This document shows positions 9,597 through 20,000 of a DNA stretch of 64,000 nucleotides, in pieces. The notes beneath the pieces were generated by a model. It saw nothing but the letters and a program-made list of their open reading frames with translations. It did no database searches and had not been told where the DNA came from. Both the position numbers and the translations under genes were made by a program. How positions within the stretch are numbered: position 1 is the stretch's first letter; each line of letters opens with the position of its first letter. The DNA comes from Dyadobacter sp. (lineage in GTDB: Bacteria; Bacteroidota; Bacteroidia; Cytophagales; Spirosomataceae), in NCBI RefSeq assembly GCF_017744695.1, contig NZ_JAGIAS010000001.1, positions 897,013-961,012 on the forward strand, given 5' to 3'.

Positions 9597-9626
9597 TCCG
9601 GATATTACAAGCAAGCATTTATCATC

Positions 9627-9667
9627 AAAAGCCGCTATCGCTGCCTATGGCAAGCGGGGCGGCTTTT
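9627..9667 (+). terminator. rho-independent terminator
   Basis: AAAAGCCGC (9627-9635) pairs perfectly with GCGGCTTTT (9659-9667). It lies 31 bp after the PD40 lipoprotein stop and isolates the biosynthetic locus from the genes upstream. Confidence 0.8.
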
Positions 9668-9765
9668 GACTTTTATCGTGCTGTCAGTCAGCGTAGTCGG
9701 AATGTTGAAATTATTTCACAAATAAATACCACGCCTGTGACGATTTCTTGTAGTAAGATTTCAAT

Positions 9766-9794
9766 TTGACATTAGAAGTAATTTCTCGTATTAT
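9766..9794 (+). promoter_or_regulatory. candidate promoter of the lipid-synthase locus
   Basis: TTGACA (9766-9771), 17 bp, TATTAT (9789-9794): a near-consensus sigma70-type promoter, unusual in a phylum that normally uses TTG/TAnnTTTG. A near-match TATATTTC at 9803-9810 could be a Bacteroidota -7 element instead, but has no TTG at the right distance. The surroundings are AT-rich, so chance similarity is possible. Confidence 0.4.
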
Positions 9795-9813
9795 AAAATA
9801 CGTATATTTCGGC

Positions 9814-9924
9814 ATGAACCGGACGATATCAGTTAAAACCATCCGTAATTCTCCTGACCCCGCCAGCTGCTATCCTCAAACTGAGCTGATTTATAGAGAC
9901 TTACTAAAAAGAACTACGTTATGA
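9814..9924 (+). CDS. possible 36-residue leader ORF coupled to the synthase gene
   Basis: An open frame from ATG 9814 encodes 36 residues (starts MNRTISVKTIRN, ends RDLLKRTTL). Its TGA overlaps the ATG of the giant synthase gene as ATGA (9921-9924), the classic arrangement for translational coupling. There is no obvious ribosome binding site and no known family. It could be a real leader peptide that tunes synthase expression or a chance frame. Confidence 0.3.
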   Translation: MNRTISVKTIRNSPDPASCYPQTELIYRDLLKRTTL

Positions 9925-12900
9925 AAAATCTGGAAATGATCGGTATAGGCCCGATGGAGCGACCGGATGTGGCCCTGGCATTAGCGCTCTCGGAAGCCGG
10001 AGCTTTCCCGGTAATCCACCTCGGACGAGATCAACAAATCGCTACGAATGCATTGGGAAAAATGGCCGCTAAAAGCAAAAAACCATTTGGCGTATGTTAC
10101 TCCGAGAATACTTCGCTCACGATCCCTTTACCCGAACAAGTTAAACTAGCAATTCTACCATATGGTCTGACTTTTCCTAATCCTGCCCATTCCATTCAAA
10201 TCATCTTCCAGGTCCGCAGCGTAGTCGAAGCAAAAGAAGCGAAAGCAGCCGGTGCGGCGGGTATCATCGCCAAAGGCAACGAAGGAGCCGGTCTGGTGAG
10301 CAGCGATTCGTCCTTTATTTTGTTTCAACGTATAATGAGGGAGGTTAGAGACATCCCCGTTTGGGTGCAAGGCGGGATCGGCGTCCACAATGCGGCGGCG
10401 GTTACGGCCCTCGGCGGACGCGGCGTAGTGCTCGACAGCCAGCTGCTCCCTTTTCCGGAATGTTCGGCGCCTGCTTCGCTCAAAACCATCAGCGAGAAAC
10501 TCAACGGGAATGAGACGCGCATAATCGACGGCTTCCGTGTACTTGTACGCCCGAACTCGCCCGCATTACCCGCGCAACCTGTTCGCGCGGACCTGCGCCC
10601 ATTCCTGCACACACTGGACCTCGACCAGGGTTATATTCCCATGGGACAGGACATTGCCATCGGTACCGACCTTTTCAAACAATATAAAAAGCTTCCGCGG
10701 CTCGTATTTGCATTTAAAGAGGCTATGTACGGCCATCTACGGCAAGCCAAACACCTCAATCCACTAGCGGCGCACAACGCACTGGCGCAGACGCTCGGCA
10801 CACACTACCCTATTGCACAAGGCCCTATGACACGCGTCAGCGACGTGCCCGCGTTCGCTGCGGCGGTTGCTGAGGCCGGCGCCCTGCCTTTTGTAGCCTT
10901 GTCGCTCTTGAAAGGTGAAAAGGCCCGAAACCTGATCCGTGAAACCCGCGAACTCGCAGGCGACAAGCCCTGGGGCGTCGGTATCCTCGGTTTCGCGGAC
11001 GCCGAACTTCGCGAAGAACAACTTGCCTACATTACCGAGGAGAAGCCGCCCGTTGTGCTGATCGCCGGTGGCCGCCCTTCGCAGGCGAAGCCACTGGAAA
11101 AGCTGGGTATCAAGACATTCCTGCACGTACCTTCAGCCCCATTGCTCGACATGTTCCTCAAAGAAGGTGCCAAACGGTTCATTTTCGAGGGGCGCGAATG
11201 CGGTGGGCACGTAGGGCCGCTTTCAAGCTTTGTGCTTTGGGAAAAACAGATCAACCGCCTTTTACAGGAAGAGCAGACCGAGCAACTCGAAGTGTTCTTC
11301 GCCGGAGGGATCCACGATGCATTTTCGGCTGCGATGATCTCCGTTATGGCTGCGCCACTGACCGCGCGCGGCATGAAAGTCGGCGTTTTGATGGGTACCG
11401 CTTACCTGTACACGCAGGAGGCCGTCGCTACGGGCGCCATTCTGCCGCAGTTCCAGGCGCAGGCTTTGGAGCACACCGAAACGGTACTGCTCGAAACCGC
11501 TCCCGGGCATGAAACCCGCTGCCTGGAATCTCCTTTCGCAGCTGATTTCAATGCGGAAAAGGCGAGAATGGAAGAAGCGGGCCTGGATAAAAAGGAAATA
11601 TGGGCCGAGCTTGAAAAGCTCAATGTCGGCCGGTTGCGGATTGCGGCCAAAGGCATTGAAAGGCAAGCCAATAACCTGATAGAAATCGGGGAAGAAGAGC
11701 AGATGAGCCGCGGCATGTACATGATCGGCCAGGCCGCCGCAATGCTCGACAAAATCATGACGATGAACGAGTTGCACGAAGATGTCGCAACCGGCAATTA
11801 TGCATATATCGGCCAGGCTAACCTGCCGAAACCGCCAAGAAGAAAGAAGAAAGCGCTGAATGTGGCGATCGTTGGAATGGCCTGTATTTATCCCGGCGCA
11901 CGCAATATTGAAGAGTTCTGGGGCAATATCCTGGCGGGCAAAGACTGGGTGACGGAAGTCCCTGACGACCGCTGGAACAAGGCATTGTACTACGATCCCA
12001 CCGTTTCCGATGGCAGCAAATCGCATTCGAAATGGGGAGGTTTTATTCCAAAAATCGATTTCGATCCGGTAGAATTCGGCATTCCGCCGCAATCACTGGC
12101 GGCGATCGACCCTACCCAGCTGCTAAGCTTGCTTGTGGCAAAGCAGGCGCTCGACAATGCGGGTTATGGCGCGGACACAAACCGCGATAACGTATCGGTG
12201 ATCATCGGTGCCGAAGGCGGTAACGACCTGGCGAACAACTACGGTTTCCGCTCGCTTTTCACTCAGTTTTTTGGAGAAATCCCCAAAGAACTGGACGACG
12301 CATTGCCTAAACTGACCGAGGATTCGTTCCCCGGTGTGTTGGCGAACGTCATTTCCGGCCGCATTACCAACCGCCTGAACCTCGGCGGACGCAATTATAC
12401 CGTCGACGCGGCCTGTGCCTCGTCGCTCGCCGCCATTGACCTGGCTTGCCAGGAACTGATACTGGGCCGCTCCGAAATGGTCCTCGCCGGCGGCGCCGAC
12501 CTGCACAACGGGATCAACGATTATCTGATGTTCTCCAGCACTCACGCGCTCTCTCGCAAGGGCCGTTGCGCCACATTCGACTCCGAAGCCGACGGCATTG
12601 CCCTGGGTGAAGGTGTAGCGATGGTAGTACTGAAACGCGAAGAAGACGCATTACGCGACGGCGACACGATCTACGCCGTCATCAAAGGCGTAGGCGGTTC
12701 AAGCGACGGCAAGAGTCTGGGCCTTACTGCTCCGCGTAAATCGGGCCAGGTGAAAGCACTGGAACGCGCTTACGACCAGGCGGGCATTTCACCTGCCGAG
12801 CTAGGCCTTGTGGAAGCACATGGCACAGGCACGGTCGTAGGCGACAAAACCGAGCTCAGCGCATTGACTGAAATGATGCTGGCCTCGGGCGCATTGACCA

Positions 12901-15900
12901 GCCAGACGCATTTAGGCTCCGTGAAAACGCAGATCGGCCATACCAAATGCGCCGCAGGCCTTGCGGGCCTCATGAAAGCTGCATTGGCCGTGTACCACGG
13001 GATCAAGCCGCCGACCATTAACCTGAAAACGCCAAACACTTACTATAATCCGGAAACCAGCCCGTTTGCATTCCAGACCAAGCCCGCGCTGTGGACCGAC
13101 AACCGCCGGGTTGCGGGGATCAGCGCATTCGGTTTCGGAGGAACAAATTTCCATGCTGTTATCGAAAGCGCTTCCGCCAAAAAGCCGAAGAAGTCGGTGA
13201 AGGCGTGGCCTGCCGAGCTACTCGTTTTCCGCGGGGAAACATTTGCGGAGGCGCAGAAGCTTTTGAAAGCAGCGCATGACATTCTCGAAAATGAATCGGT
13301 TGCACTGCGGGATGTAGCGAACAGCCTGAATCTGTACAGCGAAAAGCCCGTACAGGTTTGTATTGTGGTTGAAAATCACGCCGATGCACGAGCCAAGCTA
13401 AATGTGGCGCTTTCTGATGCCAGGCAAAGCCTGGCGGCATCTGGGGGAGCGAAAGGAATTTACTATACCAAAGCAGCTGCCGGTAAGGTTGCATTCATGT
13501 TCCCCGGCCAGGGTAGCCAGCGCGTGGATATGGCGCGCGATTTGTTCGTGGCGTTCCCAGCGATGCGGAAATTGTTGAAAAAACATCCTTCCTACCAACA
13601 GATTATCTTCCCCGACGCTGTTTTCGACGAGCAGTCGGCGAAAGTTCAGAAAGAGCGGATCAAGGATACCCGTCTTGCCCAGCCATTGCTAGGTGTAGTT
13701 GACCTCGCGATTGCAGAACTGCTCAAAGATTTTGGCATACAACCAGACATGGTCGCCGGACACAGCTACGGTGAATTGCCTGCATTGTGCTTCGCGGGTG
13801 TGTTTGAAGACAGCCAACTAGTCCCGCTGAGCGAAAAGCGCGCAAAATCCATTCTCGACGCGATCGGCGACGACAATGGAGCGATGGTGGCCGTCAATTG
13901 CCCGGAAGACGAACTGACGCGCATTGTGTCGGAGATCAACCATATTTATCCGGTGAACCACAATTCACCGCGCCAGTGGGTACTCGCAGGCACCACGCCT
14001 GCTATCGCCGAACTGACCGCGAAACTGGCCGAACTGAAAATTTCTTTCCGCCAGCTGGAAGTCGCTTGCGCATTCCACAGCCCGCTTCTGGCAGGTTCGA
14101 AAGACCTTTATGCCGCGGTATTGAAAGGTGTGGAATTCAGCGAACCTACCCTGACGGTCTGGTCGAATACCACCGCGACCCCATACCCTGTTTCGCCCGA
14201 AGCTATCAAGGAACGTCTGGCCGATCACCTTGTGAGACCGGTCCGTTTCTCGGAAGAAGTCGCACAGATGTATCAAGACGGCGCCCGCATTTTCGTGGAA
14301 GTAGGCCCCGGCAAAGTGCTTACAGGCCTTACCAAATCGATTTTAGGTAAAGAAGAAATTTGTCTCCACACCGAAGATAAAGACCAGCCGGGCATCGTGC
14401 AATTGCTGCACACCCTGGCTGGCTATGTCGCCACCGGCAGGAATATCGATTTTAATAAGCTGTTCGAAGACCGCGACACCCGCGTACTCGACCTCGACAA
14501 GCCGGAACAATACCGCAAAACGATTACTACCTGGCTGGTCGACGGGCAAATGGCGCTTCCGCTGCACGGCAAACTGCCCGAACACGGTGCATTACCGGTA
14601 ACCGAGCCGTTGAAACTGGCCGCGTTCCAGCAGCCGGCTGCCACAGCCACTTCTGTCGGTGCGCCTAACGAAGCCGAACGTGTTGTTCACGAATACCTCA
14701 ATAGTGTAAAATACCTCATTCAGGCGCAACGCGATGTGGTATTGGGCTATCTGGGCCAGTCGGTGCCGCCATCGCGGAATATCGAGATTTACGAGCCTGC
14801 ATTGGGTGGACTCGCCGCCAATACGCCTGCACCTGTACCCATTGTGATTGAGAAGGCCACAAGGGATGCACAACCTGTCGCAACTCACTCACCTGCGAAA
14901 GCGGTGATTGATGTGAAAGCATTGGTAATGCAGGTAATCAGCGATAAAACGGGCTATCCGCAGGAAATGCTCGGCATGGATATGGACCTGGAAGCAGATT
15001 TGAGCATCGATTCCATCAAACGCATGGAAATCATCGGCGAATTGCGCAAGCAGCTCGGCGGCTTCGAAGCGGGTCAGCAGAGTGAAGAAACGGTGATTGA
15101 GCAGCTGGCGGCCATTAAGACACTGAATTTACTGATCAACTGGATTACCGAACATCAGCAGCAGGCGACCGCTCCGGCAGCTTCGCAAAACACGGCCGAT
15201 GTACCATTGAGCAAGCTGTCGATTACCCAGGACGGCGTGATCGAGGAATGGTCGGAAAGCCGCATTAAATCCGTGCTGCTGGATGCGGTGAGTGCCAAAA
15301 CCGGCTATCCGCAGGAAATGCTCGGCATGGATATGGACCTGGAAGCCGACCTGAGCATCGACTCCATCAAGCGCATGGAGATTATCGGCGAGCTCAAAAA
15401 CAATATCGACGGCCTGATCCAGATCTACCAGGAACGCGGCGAAGAACTCGTTGAAAAACTGGCGTCCATTAAAACACTCAACGGGCTGATCGACTGGCTG
15501 TCGGAAGCACTCGGAGGCGCACAGGATTCCATTCAAAAAGCGGAAAGCCTGCATGTGGCACCTGCACCTAAAGCAGTATTAAACGAAAAACTGTCCCGCC
15601 TCCGGTTCGAGCTGACGCCGTCGGTGATCCCGGCGCTGAACCCTGCGATACTGAACGGCAAACGCTTTGCAGTCACCGACGATGCCGGAGAAGTAGCCAC
15701 CTCCGTGAAGGCGCTGTTCGAGCGGAATGGAGCGGAAGTAAGCATTATTTCACCCGACGATTCCCTGCAAGGCTTCGACGGGCTGATCATCCTCAATATT
15801 TTCACTTCCCGCCTGAAACCAACGATCATCGAATCGTTCTCGCTCATTAAAAAGCTGGATTTCAGCAAAGTGAAATGGATTTACACCGTATCGGACACCC

Positions 15901-16994
15901 AGAGCGCTCTCGATAAAGATACCGACGTGAAGCTCCTGCGCCACTTCCAGGGCTACGCGGGCTTGTTGAAGAGCCTCGACAAGGAATATGAAGAGACCAA
16001 ATGCCGGCTGGTGAGCTTTACCTCACAACTTTCAGCCGATCAGATAGCGGAAATTACATTAGCGGAAATCCTGCACACCGACGAGCCTTGCGAGGTAATT
16101 TACGAAGGCGGCAAACGGCAGACCATGGAAATGATCCGCTCTGAAATCCAGACTGGTGCCGATCCGGACATTCATCTCGACAAAAAATCGGTGATACTCG
16201 CGCTCGGCGGCGCACAAGGCATTACCGCTGAACTGATCGTGCGGTTCTCGAAAGACTACCCGTGTAATTATGTGCTCGTAGGCCGTTCCGCCGATCCCCG
16301 CTCCCGCGCCGACCAGTCGCTGGCAGGGTTAAAAAACAAGGAGGAAATCCGCAAGCGTCTGATCGCCTCAGGGCAACTGAAAACGCCCGCTGAAATCGAG
16401 AAGAAAACGGAAGAAATACACAAAGCGAACCAGATCCTGGGCACCATTTCGGCCCTCGAAGCCAATGGTTCGACGGTAACCTACCATTCTATGGATTTGC
16501 GCGATGAAAAGGCGCTGATCGCGATGGTGGAAGGTCTGTACACCCAATATGGCAGGATCGATGGCGTGATCCACGGCGCGGGACTACTCGAAGACAAGCT
16601 GTTCCACCAGAAAACACCGGAATCGTTCGAGCGGGTAATGTCGACCAAGGTAACGCCGTTGCGTGTGCTGGCCGAGCATTTGAAGGACGATGTACAATTC
16701 GTAACCCTGTTTTCGAGCGTAGCGTCGGTGTACGGCAGCCGCGGGCAAACCGACTATGCCGCAGCCAACAGCGTGCTCGACAAATATGCCTGGGAACTGC
16801 GCAAGAAGATCAAAGGCAAGGTGACGGCCATTAACTGGGGCCCGTGGAAGGGTACCGGCATGGTATCGCCATCGCTCGAAAGAGAATACGAACGCCGCGG
16901 CATCCCGCTGATCCCGCTCGGCGACGGCATGGAAACATTTGTCAATGAATTGAAATATGGTACCGAAAGCCAGGTATTGATCATGGCCGAATAG
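9921..16994 (+). CDS. Pfa-like lipid/polyketide synthase: NPD-NPD-KS-AT-ACP-ACP-KR
   Basis: A 2357-residue iterative synthase. Two nitronate-monooxygenase-like TIM barrels open the protein: the first (about 1-215) is incomplete, the second (about 290-620) has GPMTRVSD and EGRECGGHVGP with the usual catalytic His, as in PfaD enoyl reductases. Next come KS (about 648-1080; C832 in DAACASS, H967 in EAHGTGT, H1007 in IGHTKCA), AT (about 1190-1480; FPGQGSQ, S1282 in GHSYGE, CAFH, which suggests malonyl-CoA), two ACPs with DSIKRMEI (S1698, S1815), and a C-terminal KR (about 2085-2357; LGGAQGIT nucleotide loop, S2266, Y2279). The order equals PfaA with PfaD fused in front. All key residues are intact. 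The DH and the pantetheinyl transferase are in the next gene. The product is inferred to be a reduced or partly unsaturated long acyl chain. Confidence 0.9.
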   Translation: MKNLEMIGIGPMERPDVALALALSEAGAFPVIHLGRDQQIATNALGKMAAKSKKPFGVCYSENTSLTIPLPEQVKLAILPYGLTFPNPAHSIQIIFQVRSVVEAKEAKAAGAAGIIAKGNEGAGLVSSDSSFILFQRIMREVRDIPVWVQGGIGVHNAAAVTALGGRGVVLDSQLLPFPECSAPASLKTISEKLNGNETRIIDGFRVLVRPNSPALPAQPVRADLRPFLHTLDLDQGYIPMGQDIAIGTDLFKQYKKLPRLVFAFKEAMYGHLRQAKHLNPLAAHNALAQTLGTHYPIAQGPMTRVSDVPAFAAAVAEAGALPFVALSLLKGEKARNLIRETRELAGDKPWGVGILGFADAELREEQLAYITEEKPPVVLIAGGRPSQAKPLEKLGIKTFLHVPSAPLLDMFLKEGAKRFIFEGRECGGHVGPLSSFVLWEKQINRLLQEEQTEQLEVFFAGGIHDAFSAAMISVMAAPLTARGMKVGVLMGTAYLYTQEAVATGAILPQFQAQALEHTETVLLETAPGHETRCLESPFAADFNAEKARMEEAGLDKKEIWAELEKLNVGRLRIAAKGIERQANNLIEIGEEEQMSRGMYMIGQAAAMLDKIMTMNELHEDVATGNYAYIGQANLPKPPRRKKKALNVAIVGMACIYPGARNIEEFWGNILAGKDWVTEVPDDRWNKALYYDPTVSDGSKSHSKWGGFIPKIDFDPVEFGIPPQSLAAIDPTQLLSLLVAKQALDNAGYGADTNRDNVSVIIGAEGGNDLANNYGFRSLFTQFFGEIPKELDDALPKLTEDSFPGVLANVISGRITNRLNLGGRNYTVDAACASSLAAIDLACQELILGRSEMVLAGGADLHNGINDYLMFSSTHALSRKGRCATFDSEADGIALGEGVAMVVLKREEDALRDGDTIYAVIKGVGGSSDGKSLGLTAPRKSGQVKALERAYDQAGISPAELGLVEAHGTGTVVGDKTELSALTEMMLASGALTSQTHLGSVKTQIGHTKCAAGLAGLMKAALAVYHGIKPPTINLKTPNTYYNPETSPFAFQTKPALWTDNRRVAGISAFGFGGTNFHAVIESASAKKPKKSVKAWPAELLVFRGETFAEAQKLLKAAHDILENESVALRDVANSLNLYSEKPVQVCIVVENHADARAKLNVALSDARQSLAASGGAKGIYYTKAAAGKVAFMFPGQGSQRVDMARDLFVAFPAMRKLLKKHPSYQQIIFPDAVFDEQSAKVQKERIKDTRLAQPLLGVVDLAIAELLKDFGIQPDMVAGHSYGELPALCFAGVFEDSQLVPLSEKRAKSILDAIGDDNGAMVAVNCPEDELTRIVSEINHIYPVNHNSPRQWVLAGTTPAIAELTAKLAELKISFRQLEVACAFHSPLLAGSKDLYAAVLKGVEFSEPTLTVWSNTTATPYPVSPEAIKERLADHLVRPVRFSEEVAQMYQDGARIFVEVGPGKVLTGLTKSILGKEEICLHTEDKDQPGIVQLLHTLAGYVATGRNIDFNKLFEDRDTRVLDLDKPEQYRKTITTWLVDGQMALPLHGKLPEHGALPVTEPLKLAAFQQPAATATSVGAPNEAERVVHEYLNSVKYLIQAQRDVVLGYLGQSVPPSRNIEIYEPALGGLAANTPAPVPIVIEKATRDAQPVATHSPAKAVIDVKALVMQVISDKTGYPQEMLGMDMDLEADLSIDSIKRMEIIGELRKQLGGFEAGQQSEETVIEQLAAIKTLNLLINWITEHQQQATAPAASQNTADVPLSKLSITQDGVIEEWSESRIKSVLLDAVSAKTGYPQEMLGMDMDLEADLSIDSIKRMEIIGELKNNIDGLIQIYQERGEELVEKLASIKTLNGLIDWLSEALGGAQDSIQKAESLHVAPAPKAVLNEKLSRLRFELTPSVIPALNPAILNGKRFAVTDDAGEVATSVKALFERNGAEVSIISPDDSLQGFDGLIILNIFTSRLKPTIIESFSLIKKLDFSKVKWIYTVSDTQSALDKDTDVKLLRHFQGYAGLLKSLDKEYEETKCRLVSFTSQLSADQIAEITLAEILHTDEPCEVIYEGGKRQTMEMIRSEIQTGADPDIHLDKKSVILALGGAQGITAELIVRFSKDYPCNYVLVGRSADPRSRADQSLAGLKNKEEIRKRLIASGQLKTPAEIEKKTEEIHKANQILGTISALEANGSTVTYHSMDLRDEKALIAMVEGLYTQYGRIDGVIHGAGLLEDKLFHQKTPESFERVMSTKVTPLRVLAEHLKDDVQFVTLFSSVASVYGSRGQTDYAAANSVLDKYAWELRKKIKGKVTAINWGPWKGTGMVSPSLEREYERRGIPLIPLGDGMETFVNELKYGTESQVLIMAE
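14952..15346 (+). repeat. duplicated ACP segment with a 44-bp identical core
   Basis: The two ACP-coding segments are tandem copies 351 bp (117 codons) apart. From 14952 and from 15303 the first 44 bases are identical, including third codon positions, and the following about 50 bases differ only at scattered sites. This points to recent duplication or gene conversion within the synthase gene. Confidence 0.9.
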
Positions 16995-17027
16995 TGAGCG
17001 AGACGCATTGAACAACTTGTGACCATC

Positions 17028-20000
17028 ATGAAAAGAAATGCAGATATAGCCATCATCGGTATGTCGGGTATTTTTCCGGGGGCGGGCGATTTAAACGCCT
17101 TCTGGGAAAATATCCGTGCTGGTGTGGATGCGATTGAAACCGTGCCCGAAAGCCGGATGGGTAGCCTGTTTTTCGAAGGAAATACGCAGGCCGCTCCCGC
17201 AGCGGTGGACCGGTTTTACTGCCGCCGCGGCGGATTTATAGACGATTATGCCGAGTTCGACCCGATCCAGTTCGGTATTTTACCCCTGGCTGTGGAAGGT
17301 ACCGAGCCCGAGCAACTGCTCACATTAAGCCTTGCCCATAAGGCATTGGTGGATGCCCGCGCATTCAGCAACGGCTGCCGCAGCAATGGCGCCAATTTTG
17401 CCAAAACAGGCATTATCATCGGCAAAGGCAACTACACAGGCCCGGGCGCTACGCGTGCGATCGAGATCGTGCGCACGGGACAGCAGATCGTGGAAGTACT
17501 GCAGAGCATTCTACCCGATCTTAAGAGCGAGGATTTAGAAAAGATCAAAAGCGAGTTCCAGCAGAAAAAAGGCCGTTTTTCGGCCGATACGGCCATGGGG
17601 CTCATTCCAAACCTCACCGCCTCGCTGGTAGCGAACCGCCTCGACCTCGGCGGTACCGCTTACACCCTCGATGCTGCTTGTGCGAGTTCGTTGCTCGCGA
17701 TCGACCACGCGGTGCAGGAACTCAACTCCGGCCGGGCCGATATGATGATCGCCGGTGGGGTGCATGCCTGCCAGAATGCACCGTTTTGGAGTATATTCCA
17801 CCAACTGGGCGCATTGTCCCGAAACCAGCAGATCAGACCCTTCGACCAGCGTGCCGACGGCCTGCTCATCGGCGAGGGTTGTGGTTTTGTAGTATTAAAA
17901 AGACTTTCCGATGCGATTGCCAACGGCGACCGCATTTATGCTGTGGTCCAGGGCGTAGGCGTGTCGAGCGATGGTGCGGGTGCGAGCGTAATGAGCCCTA
18001 CCGTGCACGGGCAGGTGAAAGCCATTCGCCAGGCCTGGGAAATGGCCGGCATCAGCACCGACCAGATCGGCTACCTCGAAGCGCACGGTACCGGCACTCC
18101 GCTGGGCGATAAAACGGAACTGGAAACACTTGCAAGCGTATTCGGGCCGCAAAATGGCGGTATCAAGGCCGGAATCGGCTCCGTCAAATCGATGATCGGG
18201 CATGCAATGCCTGCGGCAGGCATCGCGGGGGTGATCAAAACCGTATTGGCGTTATATCACGGCGAACTTCCCCCTACCCTGCATTGCGAGGAACCGGTGG
18301 AAGCGCTGGCAGATACGCGTTTTGAACCAGTGAAGCGCCTTACCGACTGGAATCAGTCGGGTTTACCGCGCTATGCGGGTGTGAATGCATTCGGATTTGG
18401 CGGAATTAATGCGCACGTTGTCCTGGAAGGCTGGGACAAAAGTCCCAAAAACAGTGCAATCAGTGTATCTGGCAACAACACAAATGTCCCGGCTCGCGAC
18501 GAAGTTTTACTTCTCGCGCGCCCCACGCACGAAGCGCTGATCGCGGCCTTGGAAACCGGCGAAAAAGAGACCGGCTCGGGCAACTATCGGGTGGCCGTTT
18601 TCGACCCAACTCCGGAGCGCATGGCAAAGGCCATTAAAATCGCGACCAAAAACAATATCTGGCGGAACAAGCAGGACATTTGGTATACCAACGAGCCCCT
18701 GCTTGCCAACGGCGGCAAAACCGCATTCCTCTTCCCGGGCCTCGATGGGCTCGCGGGAGGCGAAATCGACAGCGTGGCGGATTTCTTTAATCTCCCCCGC
18801 TTCGAAGCCAGCGAAGCCAGCGACGAACAAACGGTTTTCAATACCGCTATGAAACTGCTCGAAAAGAGCAGGATTCTCGACTCCGCCATCAAGAAACTGG
18901 GGATAATACCCGATATGAATGCAGGCCACAGCCTCGGCGAATGGCTCGCGGGGCGGTCTTCCGGATTGGCTTCGGAAACATCTGTACTGCAACTGCTTAC
19001 CCGACTGAACCCGGAACTATTTGAAGTCAAAAACACCAAGTTCCTGGCGGTAGGCTGTGGATATGATCAACTGAAACCATGGCTGGAAGGCAAACGGGAT
19101 ATTTACCTCTCCATCGACAACTGTCCGCAGCAGGTGATCCTCTGCGGTACGATCGAGGCGGTCGAAGATTTCTCGGCCATTTTGCGCACGCATCAAATCT
19201 TCCATCAGCAGCTACCGTTCCAGTCCGGCTTCCACTCACCCTTCGTGAAGGATAAGCTGGACCGGATACTGGACGGCCTCGAGACCATGGAATTTCAGCC
19301 GACCACCATTCCGCTATGGTCGGCTACCACGCTGGACATTTACCCCGAATCATTCGATGAAATCCGCTCTCTAAGCGTAGAGCATTTGGTAAAACCGGTG
19401 CGCTTCCGCGAACTGATCGATAAGCTGTATGCCCGCGATGTGCGCATGTTCGTGCAGGTTGGCTCGGGCGGGCTGGTAGGCTTTGTGGACGATACCTTGA
19501 AAGGCAAGCCATACAGCGCGATCGCTTCGAATGTCCCTATCCGCGGCGGCTTGCAGCAGATTCAGCGCGTGATGGCCGCATTGTTTGCAGAAGGCCAAAA
19601 TATCGACCTCGCATTCATGGGCATCGAAACACAGCAAACAGCGCCACGCAAACCCATGAAGCTGCAACTTGGCTCGCCGTTTGTGACGCAGCTGGATTCA
19701 TTGAAGAAAATCACATTCACCCAGCCGAAAAAAGAGCTCGCACTGGACGATGTGGCGCATCCGGTGATGAAGGCATTGTCCGCGAACATGGACGAAATCG
19801 CCCAGGTGCGGGCGGAATTGGCTGACCTGTTCCGCAACCGGCCGGCAGCGTTGCCTGTTACGCGGCATGCGGCACCCGCAGACCGGACAGTGAACCAGTC
19901 TGAGGCCCTCAGGCAACCTTCACAGAGCTTGCCTAAGCAACGGCACCCATTCAAAAAACAGCTCGACATTTCTTTGCAAAACAGTCCGTGGCTCATCGAC

